From contig NZ_CP152276.1 in NCBI RefSeq assembly GCF_038719015.1, positions 568,001 to 632,000 on the forward strand: DNA of 64,000 nt. Reading direction: 5' to 3'. Position numbers and translations under genes: made by a program. The notes beneath the pieces are model-generated. The model was not told the DNA's origin. It searched no databases and saw nothing but the letters and a program-made list of their open reading frames with translations. This DNA is from Nguyenibacter vanlangensis (GTDB lineage: Bacteria > Pseudomonadota > Alphaproteobacteria > Acetobacterales > Acetobacteraceae). Positions 11,676-21,180 of this stretch are shown in pieces; position 1 is the first letter of the stretch; every line of letters begins with the position of its first letter.

Positions 11676-12176
11676 TCATGCCAGGCGGGTCAGGACGATG
11701 AGCGCCAGGCATGACAGGGTGACGGCGGTGATCCACAGGCGCAGGGCGAGATAGCCGGACGGGAGTTCGCCCCGGCGCCAGGCCGCGCGTTCGGCCGCGA
11801 ACAGGCCGCCGAATCCGGCCATCAGGATGATGAGGCCGGCGACGGCGTGGCCCATATAGAGTATCTGGATGCCCAGCCAGGCGACCGGCAGCGGGATGGC
11901 GCCGGTCAGCAGGCGGCGCGTGTCGGCGGACGCGGTGCCGGATGCGGCGAGCAGGACCGGCCGGTCGAGGGCAAGCCCCCAATGGACCGCGCCGCCGAAT
12001 GCGAGAAGCAGGCCGCAATAGGCGGCGAGCGCCATCATCGGCCCCGATGCGGCCCCCGTTCCGGCGCCCGGCGCGGGCTGGCCGGCGGGGAAAAAAATGA
12101 CCCCGGCGCCGAACAGCAGGGCGGGCGCGGGGCTGGCGATCGCCAGAATGATGGCCAGGAGCGGCAGGCGCTTCAT
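11676..12176 (-). CDS. DUF3429 family membrane protein
   Basis: 166-residue integral membrane protein with about four or five hydrophobic segments. The family-typical FGGAVHWGLAL segment and an RLLTGAIPLPVAWL segment identify DUF3429, a family without assigned function. GGAGAAG precedes the ATG by a suitable distance. It is convergent with kdsA (18 bases between stops) and divergent from eno. The N-terminal hydrophobic stretch may be a signal or first membrane helix. Confidence 0.75.
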   Translation of the reverse strand: MKRLPLLAIILAIASPAPALLFGAGVIFFPAGQPAPGAGTGAASGPMMALAAYCGLLLAFGGAVHWGLALDRPVLLAASGTASADTRRLLTGAIPLPVAWLGIQILYMGHAVAGLIILMAGFGGLFAAERAAWRRGELPSGYLALRLWITAVTLSCLALIVLTRLA

Positions 12177-12351
12177 GTTCTTCTCCGTTTCGTGCTGCTA
12201 TGATCCTGCCCGTGACCGGAAACGACCCCACCATAGCGGCTTCGGCCGGCGGAGCGACGCGTCCTGTCCCTGTCCGTACGCGGGAGGGAGGGAGCCGGTC
12301 GCCGTTGCGCATCCTGACAGACGCCGCGACGGCCCAATATCCACATAATGA

Positions 12352-13653
<1,302 letters not shown>

Positions 13654-13670
13654 AGGGCAAAAAATACCGC

Positions 13671-13718
13671 GATCCGGCGCGTCCGGCGGGAAATTCTGTT
13701 TTCCGCCAGCGCCGGATC
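13671..13718. terminator. Long hairpin between eno and ftsB
   Basis: GATCCGGCGC (13671-13680) pairs with GCGCCGGATC (13709-13718), with further partial pairing inside (GGCGGGAAA against TTTTCCGCC). There is no T-run right after the stem, so it may attenuate or protect the eno 3' end rather than terminate fully. Confidence 0.55.
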
Positions 13719-13758
13719 GGGAATACTTCGGGACGAATCGGAGAGGGACTTATCGACC

Positions 13759-14088
13759 ATGCAGATCGGCCGGATGATTCGGCGGGCAATCCGCATGGTC
13801 GTTCCCCCTGCCCTGTTCATCGGGCTGACCGGTTATTTCGGCTGGAACGCCATGCAGGGCGATCATGGCATGCACAGCTATCAGGCGCAGCTCCGGCTGC
13901 TGGATGAGGCGCGTGCCGCCCAGCAGGACGCGATGTCGGAACAGCTTGCCTGGGCCCGGCGGGTGCGGGGACTGAAGGAAAACGCGCTGGACCGCGACAC
14001 GCTGGACGAGCGGGCGCGGGCGATGCTGAACCTGTCGCGCTCGAATGAGCTGGTCGTTCCCTATGGGGCGCACGACCGGCTTTATTGA
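13759..14088 (+). CDS. ftsB: FtsB/DivIC-family septum formation initiator
   Basis: 109-residue bitopic membrane protein: a short basic N terminus, one membrane helix (about residues 13-30), then a coiled coil (about 38-75), the FtsB/DivIC architecture. The position directly after eno is the usual alphaproteobacterial one for this family, which acts in the divisome with FtsL and FtsQ. Sequence identity within the family is always low, so the call leans on architecture and context. Confidence 0.75.
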   Translation: MQIGRMIRRAIRMVVPPALFIGLTGYFGWNAMQGDHGMHSYQAQLRLLDEARAAQQDAMSEQLAWARRVRGLKENALDRDTLDERARAMLNLSRSNELVVPYGAHDRLY

Positions 14089-14121
14089 GGATCGGGCGTT
14101 TCCGTCAGGCGAGGCGCAACG

Positions 14122-14159
14122 CAAAAAGCCGGGGCCCCGTGGGGCGCCCGGCTTTTTTG
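14122..14159. terminator. Bidirectional terminator between ftsB and rpmG
   Basis: AAAAAGCCGGG and CCCGGCTTTTTT frame a GC-rich loop that contains CGGGGCCCCG (14130-14139). T-runs exist on both strands, so it can end both the rightward eno-ftsB and the leftward rpmG transcripts. Confidence 0.85.
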
Positions 14160-14194
14160 TCGCATCCGTGGGTGAGACCCGTGGATGCGGCCGA

Positions 14195-14362
14195 TTATTT
14201 GATCTTCGCTTCGCGGAAGGCGACGTGCTTCCGCGCGACGGGATCGTATTTGCGCATCTCGAGCTTGCCGGTCTGGGCGCGGGCGTTCTTCTTCGTCACG
14301 TAGAAGTAGCCGGTGTCCGCCGTCGAGACGAGCTTGATCTGAATGGTGTTGGTCTTGGCCAT
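14195..14362 (-). CDS. rpmG: 50S ribosomal protein L33
   Basis: 55-residue ribosomal protein beginning [18 protein letters not shown] and ending EAKIK. It is the Cys-free alphaproteobacterial form: the zinc-binding Cys pairs of the C+ paralogue are absent, with [16 protein letters not shown] in the middle. The open frame extends 12 residues upstream but the family start is MAKTN. It stands alone between the ftsB terminator and the divergent moeA, at what appears to be an inversion end point. Confidence 0.95.
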   Translation of the reverse strand: MAKTNTIQIKLVSTADTGYFYVTKKNARAQTGKLEMRKYDPVARKHVAFREAKIK

Positions 14363-14521
14363 GGAATCCTCAGCACTGCTCCGCCGCTGCTGGAACAATC
14401 AGGTGCAGCAGTGGTTCAAGTCGGCGGAAAATGCGCATACAGAGGCCCGAGGTCAAGCATTAGTCGCACGAATCGCGCAGATTCAGGGTGTGCGGCGCGC
14501 GGCGGAGGGAGAACGGGAGCC

Positions 14522-15751
14522 ATGCTGAGCGTATCCGAGGCGCAGGAGCGGATTCTGGCGGACCTGTCGCCGACCGGGCCGGAACTGGTCGCGCTGGCCG
14601 ATTCATGGGGGCGGGTGACGGCGGGGGAGATCGCGGCCCGGCTGGACAATCCGCCCGCCGACATATCGGCGATGGACGGATATGCGGTGCGGGCGGAGGA
14701 TGCCCGTGCGGGTGCTGTGCTGAATCTGGTGGGGGAAAGCCCGGCCGGCCATCCCTTTGCCGGCGCCGTGCCCGAGGGGGGCTGCGTGCGGCTGTATACC
14801 GGCAGCGTGATGCCGGCCGGGGCCGATTCGGTGCTGATCCAGGAAAACACGATTGCCCAGGGTGGAGCGCAGGATGACGCTGGGGGTGGGCGGATCGGCG
14901 TGACGGCGGATGTGCGCGCCGGGCAGCATATCCGGCGGCAGGGGCAGGATTTCGCCCGTGGCCAGGTCGTGGTCGGACAGGGCCGTGCGATCCTGGCGCG
15001 GGAAGTCGGGCTGATCGCGGCGGCGAATCATGCCTGGGTGCCGGTGCATCGGCGGCCGGTCGTCGCGATCCTGTCGACCGGCGACGAGATCGCCTTGCCC
15101 GGCAATCCGATCCCGCCGGGCGGGATTGCCAATTCGAACGCCCCGATGCTGGCCGCCCTGGTGCGGGCCAGCGGCGGGGTGCCGGTGATTCTGCCCGACG
15201 CGCGGGATGACGAGGCCGAGATTGCCCGGCTGGGCCAGGGGATCGCACGGGCCGACATGCTGCTGACCGCCGGCGGCGCCAGCGTGGGACGCTATGACCT
15301 GGTGCAGCGCGGGTTGGAGCGGATCGGGCTGGCGGTCGATTTCTGGAAGATCGCGATGCGGCCGGGCAAGCCGCTGATGTTCGGACGCATCGGCACGGTG
15401 CCGGTGCTGGGGCTGCCGGGCAATCCGGTCGCGGCGCTGGTCTGCGGCATTGTCTTCGCCCTGCCGGCGATTCGGGCCCTGAGCGGACGGAGCGACCGGC
15501 TGGTGATGCCGGAACAGGCGGTGCTGGGGGGCGACCTGCCGGAGAACGACCAGAGGGCGGACCATCTGCGCGCCACGCTGCGCCGCGATGCCGGCGGGGC
15601 GCTGGTCGCGACCGCGTTTTCCCGCCAGGATTCGGCGATGCTGCGGACCCTGGCCGACAGCCAGGCGCTGATCCTGCGGCCGCCGCATGCGCCGGCGGCG
15701 CGCACGGGTGCGCCGTGCCAGGTGCTGCGGCTGGACAGCCTGTCGATCTGA
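14522..15751 (+). CDS. moeA: Molybdopterin molybdotransferase MoeA
   Basis: Inserts molybdate into adenylylated molybdopterin. 409 residues from the ATG at 14522 with GGGAG just upstream; the open frame reaches back to 14045 but that part crosses rpmG. Family motifs seen are SAMDGYAVRAED, the YTGSVMPAGADSVL region, the molybdopterin-binding VAILSTGDE and the GLPGNPVAALV loop. lexA follows, as in other alphaproteobacteria, but the usual upstream partner moaC lies 13 kb away. Confidence 0.96.
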   Translation: MLSVSEAQERILADLSPTGPELVALADSWGRVTAGEIAARLDNPPADISAMDGYAVRAEDARAGAVLNLVGESPAGHPFAGAVPEGGCVRLYTGSVMPAGADSVLIQENTIAQGGAQDDAGGGRIGVTADVRAGQHIRRQGQDFARGQVVVGQGRAILAREVGLIAAANHAWVPVHRRPVVAILSTGDEIALPGNPIPPGGIANSNAPMLAALVRASGGVPVILPDARDDEAEIARLGQGIARADMLLTAGGASVGRYDLVQRGLERIGLAVDFWKIAMRPGKPLMFGRIGTVPVLGLPGNPVAALVCGIVFALPAIRALSGRSDRLVMPEQAVLGGDLPENDQRADHLRATLRRDAGGALVATAFSRQDSAMLRTLADSQALILRPPHAPAARTGAPCQVLRLDSLSI

Positions 15752-15856
15752 GACGCGCGTTTTCTGCCGGCCGCTCTGGCTTGCTAGCACGGCTTGTAAA
15801 ACGGCCTCGGCGCGGTCTTTTTCGTGTGATCCGGGGGCCGGGGCGGGCCGGTGCTG

Positions 15857-15884
15857 TTGACGGACGGGTGGGAACCAATATAGA
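15857..15884 (+). promoter_or_regulatory. Candidate lexA promoter
   Basis: TTGACG (15857-15862) and TATAGA (15879-15884) are 16 bases apart and lie about 100 bases before lexA. The -10 hexamer sits inside the SOS box at 15872-15886, which is what self-repression would need. Confidence 0.55.
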
Positions 15885-15886
15885 AC
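15872..15886. promoter_or_regulatory. LexA operator (alphaproteobacterial SOS box)
   Basis: GAAC-N7-GAAC, the complement of the direct repeat GTTC-N7-GTTC recognised by alphaproteobacterial LexA. It overlaps the candidate lexA -10. A second, imperfect box, GTTT-N7-GTTC, lies 12 bases downstream (15898-15912) in the opposite orientation. Confidence 0.8.
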
Positions 15887-15980
15887 AACATCAATAGGTT
15901 TCCTGTTTGTTCCCTGCCCTGGTAACGGATCGGCCAACCACGCGTCCAATAAGTCGCTCAATTCGGTCACGGGGGTGCCA

Positions 15981-16775
15981 ATGCTGACACGCAAGCAACA
16001 TGAGCTGCTGCTGTTCATCGACAGGCATCTGAAGCAGACCGGTTTTTCGCCGTCGTTCGATGAGATGAAGGATGCGCTGAACCTGCGGTCGAAATCGGGC
16101 ATTCACCGGCTGATCTCGGCGCTGGAGGAGCGCGATTTCCTGCGGCGGCGCCATCATCGTGCCCGGGCGCTGGAGGTGCTGCGCCTGCCGGAGGTCGTTA
16201 CGGCCGACGGGAGGGCCATGGGGGCGCAGATGGCGGAGGAAGCTGTTTCCTCCCCTGCCCCTGCCCCTGCCCCCGGCCCCGTTCGGGAGACGGAGGCGGC
16301 ACGGGCGCCGGCTGCCGATCCGTTCGTGCCCAATGTGATCCGGGGCGATTTCGCCGGGCGGCTGGCCGGGGCGCCCGTGGCGACGGAAGCGGGGTCGATC
16401 AACCTGCCCTTCTATGGCCGGATCGCCGCCGGCCAGGCCATCGAGGCGCTGCGCGAGACCGGGTCGCAGATCGCGGTGCCGCTGAACCTGCTGGGGCATG
16501 GCGCGCATTACGCGCTGGAAGTCACGGGCGATTCGATGATCGAAGCCGGAATCCTGGACGGGGATACGGTGATTATCCGCGAGGGGGAGTTCGCCGAGAA
16601 CGGGCAGATCGTCGTGGCGCTGATCGACGACCAGGAAGTGACCTTGAAGCGGCTGCGGCGGAAGGGCGGCGCGATCGCGCTGGAGCCGGCCAATGCGCGC
16701 TATGAGACGCGCATCGTGCCGTCGGATCGGGTGCGCATCCAGGGCAGGCTGGTGGGGCTGCTGCGTCAGTACTGA
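15981..16775 (+). CDS. lexA: SOS-response repressor LexA
   Basis: Represses DNA-damage genes and cleaves itself when RecA is activated. The ATG at 15981 gives the family start [12 protein letters not shown]; a GTG two codons earlier is possible. The product is 264 residues, longer than the usual ~230-240. Domains: winged helix (about 1-70), an unusually long linker rich in Ala and Pro (about 85-115, with PAPAPAPGP), cleavage site A150-G151 in RIAAGQ, and the protease domain with S185 (GDSM) and K223 (TLKRL). A typical alphaproteobacterial SOS box lies upstream. A perfect 12-bp inverted repeat follows the gene. Confidence 0.97.
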   Translation: MLTRKQHELLLFIDRHLKQTGFSPSFDEMKDALNLRSKSGIHRLISALEERDFLRRRHHRARALEVLRLPEVVTADGRAMGAQMAEEAVSSPAPAPAPGPVRETEAARAPAADPFVPNVIRGDFAGRLAGAPVATEAGSINLPFYGRIAAGQAIEALRETGSQIAVPLNLLGHGAHYALEVTGDSMIEAGILDGDTVIIREGEFAENGQIVVALIDDQEVTLKRLRRKGGAIALEPANARYETRIVPSDRVRIQGRLVGLLRQY

Positions 16776-16830
16776 GCAATATTGCGCGGGAGATTTGGCA
16801 GCCCCTGCGGGCCGGGGGTTATGCTTGCAG

Positions 16831-16857
16831 CGTGTTGGACGCATGGCGTCCAACACG
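16831..16857. repeat. Perfect 12-bp inverted repeat downstream of lexA
   Basis: CGTGTTGGACGC and GCGTCCAACACG are separated by ATG. As RNA it would form a very stable hairpin, but no T-run follows. It may end lexA transcription or be a protein-binding site; the remaining ~170 bases up to the dehydrogenase gene show no convincing coding signal. Confidence 0.6.
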
Positions 16858-17029
16858 AGCAGCGGCATGCAGTCCGTCAGATCAAGCGCAGACATCTACA
16901 CCTGATGTCGCCCAAGCCATCCGAAATGGGCGATGTCGGCAATGCTATCCCCTCGGCAACTGCGCCGGCCGAACGAAACGTCATGACGTCGTGCTGGCCA
17001 TTCAGCGACGGGGCGGTGGGCGCTATGGT

Positions 17030-17782
17030 TCAGATCTGCTTCTGGCCGCCGTCGACAAACAGTTCGATGCCATTGACGAAGCTTGCGTCGTCCGAGGCGA
17101 GGAAAAGCACCGCGCGCGCGATTTCCTCGGGCTGCGCGATGCGTCCGGCGGGAATCAGGCCCGCTAGGTAGTTTTTGGTTCCTTCAGCCTGCGCGCCGCC
17201 GCCGAACAGATGATCGAGGCCCGCGGTCTCGGTGACGCCGGGGCTGATCGCATTGACCCGGATGTGGCGATCCTTGAGGTCGAGCATCCAGTTGCGTGCG
17301 AAGCTGCGCACGGCGGCCTTGCTTGCGGAATAGACGCTGAATGAGGGTGTCCCGGCCGCGCTGACGTTCGATGCGTTGAGGACGATCGACGCGCCGTCGC
17401 GCAGCAGCGGAAGGGCCTTCTGGACCGTGAACAGGACGCCTTTGACGTTGCCGTCGAAGGTCGATTGATAATGCGCCTCGGTGATTGCGCCGAGTGGTGC
17501 GAATTCGCCGCCACCGGCATTGGCGAAGAGGACGTCGATCTGGTCGTGCTTCTGCCGCACGGCCTCATAGAGACGGTCGATATCCTCGAGGCGACCCATA
17601 TCGCCCCGCACGCCCGTTACCCGGCCGCCGATGCTGCGGACAGCGGCATCGAGCGTCTCCTGGCGCCGGCCGGTGATGAAGACGAAGGCGCCGTCGTCGG
17701 CGAACGCCTTCGCGGTCGCGAGACCGATGCCGCTCGTCCCTCCGGTGACCACCACGACCTTGTTTTCGAGCCTGTTTGTCAT
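17030..17782 (-). CDS. Short-chain dehydrogenase/reductase (SDR), classical type
   Basis: 250-residue NAD(P)-dependent oxidoreductase. The cofactor loop TGGTSGIG (about 12-19), NAG at NAGGG, the catalytic Ser in NASNVSAAG and YSASKAA (Tyr-x3-Lys) are intact, and the C terminus ends FVDGGQKQI. The residue after the TGxxxGIG-bound strand is Arg-rich (TGRRQ), compatible with NADP(H). GGAGAC precedes the ATG at 17782. A LysR-type gene diverges from it with a 115-base shared promoter region, so it is probably that regulator's target. The substrate cannot be deduced. Confidence 0.88.
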   Translation of the reverse strand: MTNRLENKVVVVTGGTSGIGLATAKAFADDGAFVFITGRRQETLDAAVRSIGGRVTGVRGDMGRLEDIDRLYEAVRQKHDQIDVLFANAGGGEFAPLGAITEAHYQSTFDGNVKGVLFTVQKALPLLRDGASIVLNASNVSAAGTPSFSVYSASKAAVRSFARNWMLDLKDRHIRVNAISPGVTETAGLDHLFGGGAQAEGTKNYLAGLIPAGRIAQPEEIARAVLFLASDDASFVNGIELFVDGGQKQI

Positions 17783-17897
17783 TGTCCTGTCTCCTTGTCT
17801 TCGACGCTCGTGCGTCGGTGAGACGAACATGATCCTGGAACGATGATGCGATAAGTCGTCGTTTGTGGCACGCAGCGTTCACTAGGAGGAACGATGC

Positions 17898-18782
17898 ATG
17901 AAATCCGACCTGAACGACTTCTTCTATTTCGCGGAAATCGTCCGCCATGGCGGCTTCGCGGCTGCCGGCCGAACGTTGCGGGAGCCCAAATCGAAGCTCA
18001 GCCGACGCGTCGCGGCCCTGGAAGCGCGCCTCGGGCTGCGGCTGATCGAACGGACGAGCAGGCGTTTCCGCGTGACCGAGATCGGCCAGGCCTTTTACGA
18101 GCGCTGCAGACTTATCATGACGGAAATGGAACAGGCGGAGTCTCTTGTGGCACAGGCCAAGAGCGAACCGCAGGGTCGCATCCGCTTCAGTTGTCCGACT
18201 GGAATGATCGAGGAGATCTCGGACGCCGTATCGGGTTTCCTGGCCCGCTATCCGAAGGTGCGGCTTCAGCTTGTCGCGGTCGATCGCGCGGTCGATCTGA
18301 TTGCGGAGCGCGTCGATGTCGCCCTGAGGATACGCACGGCGCTGGTTGGCGATGCAGCCCTGACGATGCGCGCGCTGGGCAATTCCACGCGTATTCTCGT
18401 CGCCGCGCCAGGGTTGGCCGGACGGTTGCAGGACATCGACGATCTTTCCTCGGTGCCGACGCTCTCCACGTCCGATGAGGATGCGATCTGCGAATGGTAC
18501 CTGCAGACCGATGGGGGGCGATCCCATATCGCGCGTCATGAGCCCCGGTTGGGCTGTGCCGATTTTGCCGCCGTGCGGCAGGCGGCTGTTGCCGGGCTAG
18601 GTGTGGCGCTCCTCCCGGATCACCTTTGCCGCCAGGCGCTTGACCAAGGCGAACTTGTTCGCGTGCTTCCGGAATGGCGCGGCCTTCATGGCATCGTGCA
18701 TCTTGTCTTCACGACCCGGCATGGTTTGACCCCGGCCGTACGGGCCTTGATCGATCATCTCGCGACCGTCAGGTTTCGATGA
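17898..18782 (+). CDS. LysR-family transcriptional regulator
   Basis: 294 residues: winged helix-turn-helix at the N terminus (FAEIVRHGGFAAAGRTL followed by SKLSRRVAALEARLG), then a linker helix and the periplasmic-binding-like effector domain (about 90-294). AGGAGG stands before the ATG. It is divergent from an SDR gene, the common LysR arrangement in which the regulator controls its neighbour; the effector may be a quinone, aldehyde or similar SDR substrate, but this is inference. Confidence 0.9.
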   Translation: MKSDLNDFFYFAEIVRHGGFAAAGRTLREPKSKLSRRVAALEARLGLRLIERTSRRFRVTEIGQAFYERCRLIMTEMEQAESLVAQAKSEPQGRIRFSCPTGMIEEISDAVSGFLARYPKVRLQLVAVDRAVDLIAERVDVALRIRTALVGDAALTMRALGNSTRILVAAPGLAGRLQDIDDLSSVPTLSTSDEDAICEWYLQTDGGRSHIARHEPRLGCADFAAVRQAAVAGLGVALLPDHLCRQALDQGELVRVLPEWRGLHGIVHLVFTTRHGLTPAVRALIDHLATVRFR

Positions 18783-18857
18783 TTGAAGAGGACAAGTCTG
18801 GTTTAGCAGACGCCCGGTCAGGAGCGCGCGGATCAGTCGGCGGACCGGATAATAATT

Positions 18858-20318
18858 CTACGCATAATTGAACAGAGCCATGAATCCGAAATCCATGTGC
18901 AGTTGCTGGTGGCAATGGAACAGGGTCGGTCCGGGGTTGTCGGCCGTGAAGTCGAAGGACAGTTCCTGGAAGCCGCCGAGCATCACCACGTCCTTGATGA
19001 GTCCGGCGGTGGGTTTTCCGCCGATATGGGTCAGTTCGAAACTGTGGCGGTGCAGGTGCAGCGGATGGATGTCGTCGCTGGCATTGCGGAACGTGCACCG
19101 GTAGCGCCGGCCCCGGTGCAGGGTGTAGGCGGGCTGTCTGGTATCCATCGAGAAGGCGCGGCCGTTGAGCGTCCAGCGGTTGAAGCCGTTCAGGGCGCCG
19201 TTCTGCTTGACGATCAGGATTTCGATCGTCTCGTCCGGCGGAGGCAGCATCGCATCGGGCCTGCCGAAGCGTGCATAGTCCCAACGGAACGGCTGCGGCC
19301 GCGTCCATTGCGGGCTGCCCGTCATGCCGGCATATTCGACCACGATGCCCATGCCGCGCTGCCGGTCGTCGTCGGCCAGGTCGCCCATGATCCAGATGCC
19401 GGGGTGGGTCATGTCGACGATGGCCGAAACCCGTTCGGCCGCGCCCAGCCAGAGCACGGGGACGTCGCGCGGCGACGGCACCGGGTTGCCGTCGAGCGCC
19501 ACCACCCGGAAATTATGGCCGGGCAAGGCGAGGCTGCGGATTTCGCCGGCGCTGGCGTTCAGGACGTGGAACAGCACGCGCTCGCCCTGCCGGACGCGGA
19601 TCGGATCGCCATGACCCAGCATCCGGCCATTGACGGCGAAAAGCGCGTAGCCGACCTCGTAGCCCTTGGGCCCGTTGAACTGCCTGTCGGCCTGCCGGCC
19701 GATCCGCTGCAATGCGGCGAGCGGCGCGCCGGCGAGCGCGTCGACCGCCATGTCGCCGCCGCGGCTGAAGGAGGGCAGGAATTCCTTCAGCACCAGGAAG
19801 ATTTCTCGGTCGTAGGCGCCGGGATCCGCCGCCGGTTCGATATAGACCGGTCCGGCGAGGCCGGTATAGGTGCCGCGGCTGAGATCGGCGCCGGGCACGA
19901 TATGGGTATGGTAGAAACGCAAGCCCGCGGGCTGCGGCACATAGGCGATGCGGCGCATGGCGTGCGGCGGGATGAAGGGGGTGCCTTCCTCGGCCGCGCC
20001 GTCGATGTCGCTGGGTACGAACTGGCCATGCCAATGGACGAGTTCGGGCGTGTCGGTGTCGTTGACGATGTCGACCACGACCCGCCTGCCCTGTTTGAGC
20101 CGCAGCAGCGGTCCGGGGAACTGGCCGTTATAGAGCGTGGTCGAGACGATGTGGTCGGGCGCGAGTTCGACCAGTCCGGGGGCGATCCGCAGCGTGTAAT
20201 CGGGCTTCTGCCGCGCCATTTCTTCCGTTGCATCCCGGGCGCCCGCCATGCGCGGCGCGGCGCCGATTGCCGGGCCGAGGGCGGCGAGCTTCAGCAGCGT
20301 GCGGCGGTCGATGGGCAT
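18858..20318 (-). CDS. Tat-exported multicopper oxidase, laccase-like
   Basis: 486 residues. The N terminus MPIDRRTLLKLAALG resembles a twin-arginine signal. All four copper-ligand blocks are present: HWHG (95-98), HTH (137-139), HPLHLH (418-423) and HCHQQLH (468-474). At the type-1 copper the residue five after H474, usually Met, is Phe (F479), as in high-potential fungal laccases. Likely periplasmic; it could oxidise Cu(I), metals or phenolics, and the family relatives (CumA/CopA-like) do not decide which. A small membrane-protein gene lies 99 bases upstream in the same direction. Confidence 0.88.
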   Translation of the reverse strand: MPIDRRTLLKLAALGPAIGAAPRMAGARDATEEMARQKPDYTLRIAPGLVELAPDHIVSTTLYNGQFPGPLLRLKQGRRVVVDIVNDTDTPELVHWHGQFVPSDIDGAAEEGTPFIPPHAMRRIAYVPQPAGLRFYHTHIVPGADLSRGTYTGLAGPVYIEPAADPGAYDREIFLVLKEFLPSFSRGGDMAVDALAGAPLAALQRIGRQADRQFNGPKGYEVGYALFAVNGRMLGHGDPIRVRQGERVLFHVLNASAGEIRSLALPGHNFRVVALDGNPVPSPRDVPVLWLGAAERVSAIVDMTHPGIWIMGDLADDDRQRGMGIVVEYAGMTGSPQWTRPQPFRWDYARFGRPDAMLPPPDETIEILIVKQNGALNGFNRWTLNGRAFSMDTRQPAYTLHRGRRYRCTFRNASDDIHPLHLHRHSFELTHIGGKPTAGLIKDVVMLGGFQELSFDFTADNPGPTLFHCHQQLHMDFGFMALFNYA

Positions 20319-20417
20319 GGCGAGCCTCTTGCCGGGGTGTCGCTGTTCCTGGATGGTGGGAATGTCTGACGGCGGGAAGGGTTCGATCCGGGCGGTCAGC
20401 CGGAGGTGTCCTGGCGT

Positions 20418-20759
20418 TCAGTCGCGAGACGGCGGCGTTGCAAGGCCCATCCAGCGTGGGTGACGCATTTCGATCCAGCAGAGGAGCCGATCCCTGACGC
20501 GCCGCATGGGCGGCAGGTCGTCGGCCAGCAGCAACAGCCCCAGCGGCAGCATCCACAGCCCGAAGACCGGCAGCAGAGACAGGAAGCCGCCGAGGATCAG
20601 GAGAACGCCGACCGGGATTCGCACCCAGCGTGCCGCCGGCTGGCGCAGCCGGTGGATGGCGGGCCGCATCCATTCGGGGAGTTGCCCGATCAGAAGCGCG
20701 ATCCGCCGTTCCGGGGTGCCGCCATAGGCGCGATCCGCATCGGAACCGTCCTTGTCCAT
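20418..20759 (-). CDS. Small inner-membrane protein of unknown function
   Basis: 113 residues: a charged N terminus, then two closely spaced hydrophobic stretches (about 48-62 and 65-80; VGVLLILGGFLSLLPVFG and LPLGLLLLADD), then a basic C terminus. The LPLGLLLLA-type hairpin resembles small alphaproteobacterial membrane proteins that are sometimes misannotated as tryptophan synthase beta; there is no enzyme domain here. It is upstream of the multicopper oxidase and may share its transcript. Confidence 0.6.
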   Translation of the reverse strand: MDKDGSDADRAYGGTPERRIALLIGQLPEWMRPAIHRLRQPAARWVRIPVGVLLILGGFLSLLPVFGLWMLPLGLLLLADDLPPMRRVRDRLLCWIEMRHPRWMGLATPPSRD

Positions 20760-20934
20760 GCATCATGCTCCCCGTGCCATCTGTCGTGCCATCCATGACA
20801 TGAGCACGTCGCCATGTCCCGGCAAGGGCGGCGGGTCCGGGCGTCGATGGGGGCCGTCATGGCCCCTGCCCCGCGTCATCGTCGTATCCGGTCGGGAGAT
20901 TGCCGCGTCCGGTGCGGCATCGTAGCGTCGGGAC

Positions 20935-21159
20935 ATGACGCCCCATATCCGGCTGGCACGACCTGACGACCTGGCGAATGTGGAGGCGGTCGTGAAGGCC
21001 GCTTATGGACATTATGTCGCCCGGCTGGGCCGCGCGCCTGGCCCGATGCTTGCCGATTATCGCACGCTGATCGCCGCGCGGATGTGTCGTCAGAAGGCGC
21101 AGATCCGGTATGAATTTCTTCGGTTCGGCCAGCAATGTGGATTTGGTGATATGATATAA
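20935..21159 (+). pseudogene. Truncated GNAT acetyltransferase (N-terminal fragment)
   Basis: The first ~48 residues (IRLARPDDLANVEAVVKAAY, then YVARLGRAPGPML and DYRTLI) match the N terminus of a common alphaproteobacterial GNAT family. After about base 21078 the similarity stops, base composition drops in GC, and the frame ends after 26 more unrelated residues. The acetyl-CoA binding core is missing. A different, complete GNAT gene starts 21 bases later, suggesting that the original gene was cut by an insertion or recombination. Confidence 0.65.
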
Positions 21160-21180
21160 TAGAGAATAGTTGGGGGCGAT

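Noticed and set aside
16782-17171. Open frames in the gap after lexA
   Set aside because: They run into the SDR gene on the other strand, contain the perfect inverted repeat, and lack a ribosome binding site.
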